Shown in pieces: positions 54,601 through 64,000 of a stretch of DNA of 64,000 nt (position 1 is the stretch's first letter; each line of letters starts with the position of its first letter). This stretch comes from Homarus americanus (taxonomy: Eukaryota > Arthropoda > Malacostraca > Decapoda > Nephropidae): assembly GCF_018991925.1 (NCBI RefSeq), contig NW_024727766.1, positions 25,471 through 89,470 of the forward strand. The letters are read 5' to 3'. Under the pieces are notes generated by a model. That model did not search any database. It saw only the letters and a list, made by a program, of their open reading frames with translations, and was not told the origin of the DNA. A program made the position numbers and the translations under genes.

Positions 54601-55820
54601 GAAGAGAAGCTCTTATGGCAACATGGCAAGTACAGAAATTCAAGCCTAGAAATTTGAGATACTCCGTTAATATTAATTTGTACAAGAAATTATATGAAGG
54701 ATGTTTGCTGTTTTATAGTCTTTGTGTCTGTAATGTTGATAATAGAAAACCCGCGGACAGATACTGGACGAATATCAACCGTTATATGCATATAAAAATG
54801 CGAGGGTAACGTCAAAGAAGAAAAGTGTCTTATAATTGTCCTAATCATTGAAAAAACACACTAGGACATTGCTCAACTCAAGAGCCATATAAGTTGGTCG
54901 AAACAACAAATTTACCGATATGGAATTCCAGATGAATGTAATTCCTATTTTTTGTAAACACATTGACAGGTTGAACATGCCGCCCCGCAGTGCAATTAGC
55001 GTGATATACTCCGTGGTATTTAAGGCCGCGTACTCACTGAGATACCTTGTTGCGCAACATTGTCTATGGACTGTTTCTCATTCTGCCTTTTATACTATAG
55101 GGCCTTGGGAGATACGCTCCTGACCCCTGCATCATGTGGTGCTCCACCACCATTACTTCCACCAACACTAGGCTCCCCAACATCACCAAGTAGATCATCA
55201 CCAACATTCTCATGCACGTCACCTGCACCATCGCCAGTAGCACTTGCATCATCAACATCACCATTAAATTCACCACAAAAATCACTATCACCAAGCATTG
55301 TCGTTGTAGTGGATCCCTCCCCTACAAACGCTTTTGTCGCTGAGTAGCCGACCCCGCAAATTCCCCAGTGTATGCCTCGTGGTCTAGGTCAACCAGCGCC
55401 GCCTTACATGACGGAGGTCAACTATTAAGCCACGCCTACCTCCGCTATATAATACCTGACCTTGTGGTGACCTACCGCTCTTTCTACCTACACCAACCAG
55501 CAAGGAACACCTCCTCCTCCTCCGCCTGCCTGGCGGCCCTCGCTCCCGCCGGCGAGCATGGCGACCCTCAAGCTGGTCCTCCTCTGAGCACCCTCACCAA
55601 CCAGCTCTCTCTACATCACGCTTGTAACCACGCTGCCACTTCCCAGCACCAAGCTGCACTGTATATCCAATACAATATGTATACAGAGAGCACGTTGTGA
55701 GTTTCCTTTCTCCATCCCATCCTGAGTGTGAACCAAACCACCCGTACCCCACATCGTCACGAAACACACGCTCAGGATTTAGAGCTCCTGAACCCACACC
55801 AGAAGGCCTGGCCTCACCTG
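54601..55820. other. No gene established; possible acidic minus-strand frame and promoter-like stretch
   Basis: A minus frame at 55095-55298 is Gly/Asp-rich (MLGDSDFCGEFNGDVDDASA...) and could be the acidic start of a transposase, or imperfect trinucleotide repeat. 55435-55465 has TATATAATACC within GC-richer sequence, followed by ~350 bp of C-rich leader-like DNA, and could be an LTR or promoter. Neither has further support. The frame at 54615-54809 has no domain. Confidence 0.35.
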
Positions 55821-55821
55821 A

Positions 55822-56853
55822 GTCTTACTTTTACTTTTACTTTTATCCTCTTCGCCACTGATCGGCTTGTTAGCCGCTTGGGCGATCGGTCACGTCTCTG
55901 ATTACTTTTCCTTTTCATTTATCTTCTTCACCAAAAGATCGGCTCGTTAGCCGCCCGGGCGATCGGTCACGTCTCTGTCACGCACTGTTGGCAAACACTG
56001 AGCATGCACCGGCTCCTGAATGTACCTGAACCCGCTCCAGTGTTGGTCAAGTCTTGTCTTGAAAGAGCTCACACTCGGTGCCGTCACAACACTCTCTGGT
56101 AGATTGTTTCAAGAGTTTACAATCTTCACTCCGAAAAAGTTTGCTCTCACAGTTTTCTGGAATTGCGGCTTCTTCAATCTTGAGCTGTGACCCCTTGTGG
56201 GGCGAGCGTCCGCCAGCTCCAAGTAAGGACACTCAACTGAGTAGTGCCCCCTGAGATGCTTATACACCTCAACTAGGTCCCCCTTGCCCGTCTGTAGTAT
56301 AAGCTAGGCAAGTTCAGGCGCTCCAATCTCTCAGGGTAGCTGAGGTGCCGAAGTGCAGGCACCAGTCTGGTGACCCTCCTTTGAACATTTTCAACCAACT
56401 GATAGTCCCTAGCATATCTCGGGGACCAGATGGGGTGACAGTACTCCAGATGGGGAAGCACTTCGCTCCTGAAGATCGTCACGAGGGACGGACCGTCTAG
56501 ATATCTGAACGACCTTCTTATAAGACCCAATAATTTATTTGCCTGATGTACCTTCTTCTCGCAATGGCCAGAGAACTTCAGCTCATTGTCAACATACACA
56601 CCTAGGTTCTTCTCACATACAGTCTCAATTAATGTAGTTTCTTCATCCCGTTGGGACATATAATACGCCTCCTTTCCGTTGGTACGCCCCAGGTGCATCC
56701 TTTTACACTTCGTGACGTTGAATCTCAGCAGCCATTTCTTCGACCATTCCTGGAGCCCACAGAGGTCCTTCTGCAGCTCTTCACAGTCCGCTTGGTTCTT
56801 AATTTCCCGAAATAACTTAGCGTCATCCGCAAGCATTTGTATGGAGGAGTGTA
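55822..56853 (-). pseudogene. LINE 2 copy, 5'-truncated in the reverse transcriptase
   Basis: Minus frame 56273-56872 carries HSSIQMLADDAKLFREIKNQ (FADD replaced by LADD), DCEELQKDLCGLQEWSKKWL, LEYCHPIWSPRYARDYQLVE, RRVTRLVPALRHLSYPERLE; 56047-56232 continues in another frame. Catalytic motif altered and 5' part missing. 3' UTR with tandem 'gatcgg' units as in copy 1. Its 5' end is fused to a LINE 1 fragment at 56853-56858. Confidence 0.9.
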
Positions 56854-56857
56854 CAGA

Positions 56858-57190
56858 ATCAGGCAATTGCAATTTGCCCTCCGATATTGCCTTAGTTGAC
56901 GTTTAGATGGGGGTGGGGAGGTGGTCGTGCTCAGTTTGATTTAATAGAAATAAGATTGTGATCAGAAGACATTAAGGGGGCAGAAATTGAGTATGAATAG
57001 TGTGACGGGTTAGAGGTAAAACAAAGATCAGGAATGTTAGCAAGTTGATCAGGAACGCGTGTCGGGTGTTTGATTATTTGTTCCAGATAAGTAAGGAAAA
57101 AGAGAGTGCCTCAGGTCCACCTGGGTCATCCCTTGCAGAGCCAAGTCACTCTCTGTGAATAGCAACGACTCATGGCAACAAATGAGATAC
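56858..57190 (-). mobile_element. LINE 1 fragment fused to LINE 2
   Basis: Reverse complement of LINE 1 positions ~21636-22005: 'gcaacgactcatggcaa' against 21636, 'ggaggtggtcgtgctcagtt', 'gatttaatagaaataag' against 21915-21950, 'gacgtttagatggggg'. It has the same sense as the LINE 2 copy that follows, with no target duplication or A tail between. 57191-58105 holds nothing I recognise. Confidence 0.85.
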
Positions 57191-58107
57191 TCCAAGAGTT
57201 CTAAATAGTTTTAATCATTTGCATTTGCTAAACTTCAATATAGTAATATATGGTTATAAAAATATCGATGATGTCAGTATTCTCAAGAATCAGCTGACAG
57301 TATTTGGGTTGTTACTCTTCTCTGTTAATTTGTATATGGTGGAAATATCTTATGTTGAGGGAGGTATTATATAAAACTACTTAGGCATTTTTGGCAAAGA
57401 AACATTTAGTAACAAAATCTCGAAAATTAAAGATAATTTATAATATTTTAGAATATTATGGTCATATTGCGGGCGTTTCAAAAATAAATATAAGGTAAAA
57501 CTATTGTGTTGTGTGAGCCCTGACAAGAGCGTTACCACAGTCCTTCCCGTCAACAGCAAGGTGTGTGGTGCCAGGAATATTGGTCTGTAAACCTGTAATA
57601 TTGTATTGTCAGGATTCATTTATGTATTAATATAGAGAAGATGTGTGCAGGGATCATGGTGTTGTAAGAGAGGGAGAGCCTTATAAGTGTTGTGAGGATA
57701 TTTTGGACAAGGTAATATATGACTATTTTACCCTATGTTATATTAATGTGTGTTGTATGTATTGTTCCTTGTGAATAATGGTAAAAGTGTACAGGAGGGT
57801 GACCACCAGAAGGAATTGTCCCAATTAGTTGATATTTTTGTCAATTTATAGTATCACACCGGAAATGACGTGTTTTGTAGATACTCCCCCCCCCCCACAC
57901 CCAACAATCATAACGGAAAACGTTTTATTTTCTCGAATAAATAACATAAATTACATTACCAACCAACCAAGAAAACTTAACCTAACCGTCGGAGGCCTAG
58001 AGCGATACGTGAGCAGGGGGTCAGACCGCCTCCGCCATAAGTAAACTAATAATGGCTACACTTGTGACTGAGCAAAAGCAATAATCTTGAAACATTAATA
58101 TCTCAGT

Positions 58108-58435
58108 TAGGTTAATATATACGACTAACCCGCCGGGCCGCATAGAGCCTATGCGGCCATATCATCCCGCGTCCAGAAAATGCCTCAAATTTTACCACAT
58201 CGTAGTAAGTTCTTTCTGTTTAATATAACCGGAGAAGTTAGGTAAGGTTAGGTAAAGGTTTGGTTGGTTAGGTCTGTTTTTCATACCCACAATGTTAGGT
58301 AACGTTTATTTTTAAAATATCCAATTTTTAACAATTTCACAAACAACAACAGTGTCCACTATAATATAACAATGAAAATCCAGCATTTTTATAATCGTTT
58401 TCAATCAATTTCGCCCGCGGGTTAGCCCTATATAA
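58108..58435. mobile_element. MITE with GACTAACCCG ends (short copy)
   Basis: Bounded by 'tatatacgactaacccgc' and 'gcgggttagccctatata', inverted. About 330 bp. Interior carries 'aaaatgcctcaaatttta', 'gtttggttggttaggtctg' and 'aatccagcatttttataatc', all found in inverse order at 58770-59010. Family unknown; TATATA-like flanks might be its target. Confidence 0.7.
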
Positions 58436-58737
58436 TTACCCTCGGTTATCCTTAATAATTTCTGGTGGAAATATCATAGAAGAAAAATGTCTTAGAATTG
58501 TGTAAACATTACTAGATACATATTGTTAATACGGAAATAAAGACCGGTGTGATAATATAGATTCATCAAAAAAATTCTACACACTAATATCATGATATTA
58601 AAAACAAAAATGGAAACGACAATGTTTAGAACCTGACCTAACATACCCATAGGTTGGGTTTGTTAGGTCAGGTTTTATTAAGTTCTGTGCATTATTTTGT
58701 GTTTATTTTTTTATATAATGCTAATAACATTATTTGG

Positions 58738-59522
58738 TAATTATATAGGACTAACCCGTGGCCGAATTTGATTGAAAACGATTATAAAAACGCTGGATTT
58801 TCATTGTTATATTATAGTGGACACTTGTAGTTTGGGTAAATATGTTAATAATTGTATATTTTAATAATATACGTTGCCTAACATTGTGGTTATGAAGAAC
58901 AGACCTAACCAACCAAACCTACCTAAGCTTACCTAACATTCTTATGCCCCCTCCCCCCGGTATATTAAACAGAAAAAACTTAGTATGATATGTTGTAATT
59001 TGAGGCATTTAATGGACTCGAGATGTATCGGCGCTCACTGAGCCCGGACAGCTGAGTGATTTGTTATTGAGTTGGCGGGAAACGCGAGCCACAGCGTCGT
59101 TGAAGTGATGGATGATTGTTTCCAAACAGCAGCTGACCTAGCACACAAACCCAGTTCTATTTCACAGTACAGTATTGCTGTGAACAATACTTTCTACTTA
59201 AAGGAACAATGCCGTGGTCTTTGAAAAACTTTAGGGTCTCGTTGTCTTTATCCCTAAATTCACAAATTACGTCCATGAAAGACCGGCGACAACCTTCACA
59301 CGTCATGCTGAAAATGAAACTGCCGTGGGGAAGAGACTACGCTGCTCTCTTGAGCACTGCCTCATTACCGCCGGCAAGACAAACTAGTGCACGCCTAGGC
59401 GCCTAATAATTATCTATGAAACGAACAATTTCCACCATAAATGATTTATCATATCGCAACTCACTGATGAAAATAATGTAAGAAAATAAACAATAATAAA
59501 AATAACTCGTCGGCGGGTTAGT
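58738..59522. mobile_element. MITE with GACTAACCCG ends (long inverted copy)
   Basis: Starts 'atataggactaacccgtgg' and ends 'ggcgggttagtcctatata'. The first ~275 bp are the inverse of the short copy (e.g. 'gattataaaaacgctggatt'); the last ~500 bp (59015-59510) are absent from the short copy and contain a 65-codon plus frame (59209-59406) without recognisable domain. So the short copy may be a deletion derivative. Confidence 0.65.
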
Positions 59523-60215
59523 CCTATATATTAATCCATTATATTAAACACACAAATGGAAATGACAGGGCATAGAACCTGGCAATCTTTTTATTTACTC
59601 TATCTCGATTCACAATTCTCCTCCTGGCGCCATTTTTGTTGTTTACCTAGCTAAATCCCTTTACAAGAGACATATCCTAAATAAGAGAACGCTTCCACGT
59701 AATAGTATGAGCACGATTGACGCCCAACCTCGACCACGGCCATTGTCAGCCTGGTCATTGAATTTCAAACTGTACCCAGGCTGCTTTGAAAAATTTAAAT
59801 TTGATTGGTCCCCCCAAAATCGTGGGCTGATATCGATACATCATTAGTCACGATTGGATGACGTCAGTCAATATTGTGCTTGCGTGATCCATAGCTAACT
59901 CGGTTTCACGGCGGTAACATATCCCGACAGAGACGAAGACTGAAAAGTACATAATATCAATTGAATTGAATTGAAACAGTTTATTTAGCCAGAGAAACAC
60001 AGATACAGAGTGGATAATAATAACAATATTAACATGGCTGAGCCAGTTGAGAACCTGAGCTCAAGGAAGTATTATGCAACATTTAGTATCATCTGGAATA
60101 GTACAATAGCATGGTGGTAATAAGTGCATCTGATAATGTTACCACGGTTATCACTTCAATATTTATTTATTTATTATTTTATTTTATTTATTTATTATTG
60201 TTTTTATTTATATAC
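59523..60215. promoter_or_regulatory. Possible promoter-like segment (CCAAT/CRE words), no gene attached
   Basis: 59630 'ggcgccatttttg' resembles a YY1-type site; 59852-59857 GATTGG is an inverted CCAAT box 1 bp from TGACGTCA (59859-59866), and another GATTGG lies at 59797. Such grouping occurs in housekeeping promoters, but no coding exon is found nearby in either direction. 'ttgaattgaattgaaacagt' follows at 59960. Confidence 0.25.
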
Positions 60216-60216
60216 A

Positions 60217-60400
<184 letters not shown>

Positions 60401-60401
60401 T

Positions 60402-62730
60402 GTTGACCATCAAAAATCCGCAATCGATAAACCGAACCTTCAGTTTCCGCATGGATTGAGCATGATTAAATTTCCTGCCTTGGCACCATTGTTTTCTGGA
60501 TGTGCCGTTTATGTTTTGATAGCGCTTGTACCAGAATCAGCTGTTGGGTCTTGCTTTGCACCTGCTAACAAGCATTCATGCTCATTCCTTCTGATTTTAT
60601 CATTAATTGCTGCTGTATAGCCCCATCATGGATTCAGCAAAGAAAAGCGGTGGCGAAACGAAACATCGTGGTGTTGTCGATCGAGAGAAAGTGGAAGGGC
60701 GAAAAACTTGATAGCGCGCAGTTCAATAACCATTTGTGAAACATACAGTATCGCTCTTCAACAGTGTATGATATTAAAAAGAAAGAAAAAACTGTTAAAA
60801 GTTCTTTTCTGACAGTGGATCAAAAGGAAAATGTTTGTGGGCGAAGTCACTGTCGAGGGAAAAGTGCGGAACTGCACCAAGTTCTCAACCTGGATTAAAT
60901 TTTCGTGTAAGTGAAGGTGTGGAAATTTCTGCGATTTATTAAAGGAATGCCAAAGTGTTTCATGAAGAGTTGGGATTAAAACACAAGTGCAGTTCATATA
61001 GAAGGTTGGCTGCAACGCTTAAGTCACATGATGGCTTAAGCAGTTTCGTGGGCAGTATGTGGTGAAAAACGTTCAAGACAAGGATGCAATAGTGCCTATG
61101 TGAGAATTTGCAAAGAAGTTAGCGATGAACATTTAAGTCCTGAACAAGTGTACAATGCTGATTTAGACTGCCTTATTTTTGAGATGTACGCTAAAAAAGA
61201 ACTCTGACAACTGAGGATGCAGAATCGCCATCGGGTTTAAAGCTTCAAGGATCGGCCACGTAATGTGCTGCTCTAATGCTGCGGCAATTCCATAGATGTA
61301 AGTTGCTTGTTATTGGAAAAAGTTTTATATCCGAGGGTCTTTAAGGGTATGGTACGGTTTCCTGTCCATTACCGCCAACAAGAAGGGTGGGTTACCACTG
61401 ATATTACATTGGATTGGTTTCATAAATGTTTTAGTCTTGGAGGCCAGGGCTCATTAACTCAGTTGGACTAGGGCCCTAAATGCAAGATAATTTTATTTTA
61501 GATAATTGTTCACATCCCCAAAGTTTCTATCTTCAGTGAAAGATAATGTTTTGCTGCCTACCTCCCACCCAACTGCACATCACTAATTCAACACAGGACA
61601 ATGGTATCATACGTCGGCGAAGTGTAAGCATCGATCCCTGTTAATGAGGCGCCTAGTGAGTTCTAGCGTTAATCAGGCACCCAGCAGAGATTCATAAAAA
61701 GAGTCAACACAGTGATGCAGTGTACTGTGCTGCTAATGCTTGGACGCCTATTAAAACATCAACACTGAAAATGGACAGCTAAATTGTGGCTGCTTAATGT
61801 TTACTTCTCATTCTAACGAAGACATTGAGAAAATGATTTTGGCAGGATTTAGGGTTTCCAAAGAAGACAACTGGAGCAAGTATTAAACTTTTGCTTATGT
61901 TAAAGATGTAACTAATCCTGGATGCTATATTTCATCATATAAATGAAGATACTAACAGAATGGCTGGATGTTGATGATAATAAAAGTCACAGTTCATCAT
62001 TACACTGATTCTGGAAATTGTAGATATGGTTAAAAGTCCAGAGAAATGCCTGTACAGGTAGTATAAGTGATGAGAAAAGCAGGAAGAAAATGAGGAAGAT
62101 GAGAGAGAACTTATTGACAGGTTAATTATGCTGACAACTGAACTGCTGCTGGACTAGAGCAACGAAGTTTTAGGTAAGTGAACAAGAAATCATGAATGTT
62201 TTCTTGCTCCAAGATAAACTTATTAGAGAAAGACTCAAGTGTATGAAGCAACAGATATTGCCCGGCATATATTCAAGAAAAATAGCTAGGAAGCAGGAAG
62301 AAGCAAATGCTGTGTCCACACTGATAATCCACTGCCATCAACCCCAAGACAAGTTGAAGCTGTTCCTGTTAAGTTGAGGATGTTGTCACTGTCAGTGATA
62401 CAGATGATAAATCCTGACAGCCCATCATCAGCTGTTTAGCCTGGATAAACATTATAATTTCATTTTGATTTCTTTTCATTAGTGTTTAATTTTCTATTTT
62501 TAAAGGACTGTACACAGGTAGTACTTTTCTGTTAAATATACTGTATACAGCATATATATAATAAAATTTCATTTGCTTTTTCATTTAGTGTTTAATTTTC
62601 TTTGTTTAAAGGACTGTACAGAGGTAGTCATTTTCTGTTAAACTTGTACAGCAAATATAACCATCAGTTTTCCAAGAGCTTGAAAATCCGCACTCCTCAG
62701 GTCCGAGGTTGTCGGATTTTGATAGTCAAC
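60402..62730 (+). mobile_element. Degenerate jerky/Tigger-like transposon
   Basis: Ends GTTGACCATCAAAAATCCG (60402) and CGGATTTTGATAGTCAAC (to 62730) are inverted. Plus-strand peptide remnants in changing frames: HRGVVDREKVEG near 60670 (HTH start), SPEQVYNADLDCLIFEMYAK near 61135-61195 (equivalent of QVFNADETGLFWK; the DET motif reads DLD), GMVRFPVHYRQQEGWVTTDI near 61350, LLPTSHPTAHH near 61555 (equivalent of LPPNTTSLIQP region). Many stops and shifts. Resembles the jerky (JRK/JRKL) branch of CENP-B-type transposases. 62450-62700 holds a short direct repeat ('tttagtgtttaattttct'). Confidence 0.75.
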
Positions 62731-63225
62731 AGTGAGTTCTGCTATAACGCGTGTTTGACAACGCGAATTGGCTCTAACGCAATTTATGAATAGAGTGAAT
62801 GATATTTGTATAACGCCACGTTTACTTGCTGTAACGCCGATTTTTGCTTACTATTTCTCCAATTTTGCGGTATTAATTGTGAATATGGTAAAGAAGAATA
62901 TTCCAAGAAGCGTTTCTGGTGATCGCATTCCCCGTGATGATCATAAAAGAAAGGCTATAACCTGAAGAGAAGCTTGATGTTATCAACCTCAAAATCACCC
63001 TTCTCCCCATCAAGTTATATATTTTTTCAAGGTAAAGTGTTACATTTACTGTATGATTTCATTATTAGATATGAATGTAACATTTATTTAGACTGTGCTA
63101 TCTCTTTGTGTTAGGCTAACTACTAAATTTTTCGATTTCGAAAGTAATCTGCACCTAACCCTATTTTCTCCATAAGCCCTGTTATTTCTATTGACAGTGA
63201 TTTCTATAACACGATGTTTTTACAA
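62730..63225 (+). mobile_element. Second copy of the 34179-34935 Tigger MITE family
   Basis: Begins CAGTGAGTTCTGCTATAACG, the same end as the right end of 34179-34935, and carries MVKKNIPRSVSGDRIPRDDH and KRKAIT (62885-62965), the same HTH start. The other terminus (near 63220, 'tataacacgatgtttttaca') is incomplete and replaced by a (GT)n(TA)n tract. First base overlaps the last base of the jerky-like element. Confidence 0.8.
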
Positions 63226-63258
63226 GAACACAAACTATCGCTTATATATAGAGAACTG

Positions 63259-63390
<132 letters not shown>

Positions 63391-63499
63391 AATATGTTGT
63401 ACCTCTAGTCCGCATTCTGTGGTCCGGAAGGATTTAGTTTGTCCAATAGGTAGATAGGCAGCTATAATTTTTTTTTTTAATCTGAATTATTATTACAGG

Positions 63500-63575
63500 A
63501 GTATTAAATTTTTGCCCTCAGGCCCTAATGGTCAGTGACCTATGCCGGGTGGGCTAATTCCTGAAAAAAAAAATA
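63500..63575 (+). repeat. LINE/SINE tail module, plus orientation
   Basis: 'ttgccctcaggccctaatgg' 'tcagtgacctatgccgggtg' 'ggctaattcctg' followed by an A-run. Same module as 24468-24530, 2-3 bp shorter, preceded by a short ATT run. Confidence 0.8.
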
Positions 63576-63693
63576 ACAACAAAGCCACGGAAATTAAAGT
63601 TTGTTTACATCCAGCAGTTCGCTGCTCACTTTCTCTGCTTGTCTATACAGAGTACAACATTTAACCCTTCAATATATATGAGCAATAAATAAC

Positions 63694-64000
63694 AGCCGCT
63701 CCTAACATACGCGCGGTTTATAATACACGGATGGTAACACGCTGGATTGCCTCGCCGAGGAATATTCTGTACATTGAAGTAATTGAAGTACATTCAAATC
63801 ATACAACATCTGAATTCTCTGCTACAAGGCACTCGCAACATGGACAATCACGCATACACCTGTCTCTCCCTCCACTAGTCAGTCTCGCTGTAACCACGCT
63901 TGTGTTGACATCACATTGTAGTTGCAAAAATATTAGATTTCCATGAATGTATTATATCACAGTATGAATAGAATATCACTAATATAAGAGTATTTTAACC
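63694..64000. mobile_element. Left end of a Tigger copy related to 13956-16355, cut by window end
   Basis: Starts CAGCCGCTCCTAACATACGC and then follows the inverse of 16355 back to about 16040 ('ggattgcctcgccgaggaat', 'tattctgtacattgaag', 'gtaaccacgcttgtgttgac'). Opposite orientation to the 13956 copy; the rest lies beyond 64000. Confidence 0.82.

Noticed and set aside
53523..54629. 368- and 304-codon Ser/Leu frames
   Set aside because: Translation of the 25-bp array in rotating phase.

Overview
This is nuclear DNA from an arthropod, most likely a decapod crustacean. That placement is an inference: genes are split by introns, the two host proteins look arthropod-like, intergenic DNA is full of Tigger/pogo transposons, Penelope-like elements, CR1/Jockey-type LINEs and very long (TA)n arrays, and TTAGG-like runs are scattered about. 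There is no prokaryotic gene organisation.

Only two host genes can be supported, both on the + strand. VHL (E3 ligase substrate receptor of the hypoxia pathway) is rebuilt from four small exons at 8894-8983, 9840-9959, 10202-10306 and 10520-10630; its most 5' coding piece is not found. CIAO2B (MIP18/FAM96B, cytosolic iron-sulfur targeting) is complete in three exons at 20628-20813, 21159-21298 and 25980-26133. Neither exon set appears as a single long reading frame.

Everything else recognisable is repeat. 0-8.8 kb: LTR debris, a (TA)n array and a cluster of Tigger elements, including a transposase-bearing copy (6090-8667) and its deletion derivative (4452-5318). 8.9-10.7 kb: VHL with a 30-bp minisatellite in its intron. 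10.7-17.6 kb: two Tigger elements (10735-13620 carrying a nested element; 13956-16355) and a MITE. 17.8-20.1 kb: decayed hAT transposase split by a piggyBac-type MITE. 20.6-26.1 kb: CIAO2B, whose second intron holds a LINE with a MITE in its 3' UTR, a SINE-like repeat and an RTE fragment. 26.8-29.3 kb: two minisatellites. 29.3-39.9 kb: solo LTR, Penelope fragments, Tigger elements, Gypsy gag remnant. 39930-47525: a complete-ended but internally deleted Ty3/Gypsy element with 1708-bp LTRs and an ACTGT target duplication, sitting inside a Penelope copy. 47.7-49.0 kb: palindromic Penelope tails joined by (TA)n, and tRNA-derived SINEs. 50-57.2 kb: LINE-in-LINE nest, minisatellite, chimeric LINE copy. 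58.1-59.5 kb: inverted MITE pair. 60.2-64 kb: degenerate jerky-like transposon and further Tigger ends.

The strongest leads are a ~60-bp module that is both the 3' terminus of a LINE and the tail of shorter SINE-like repeats; Penelope 3' tails arranged as palindromes around (TA)n arrays; and a radiation of Tigger families whose terminal repeats share a CGCG/AACG core. Boundaries were read by eye; no alignment or database search was possible.
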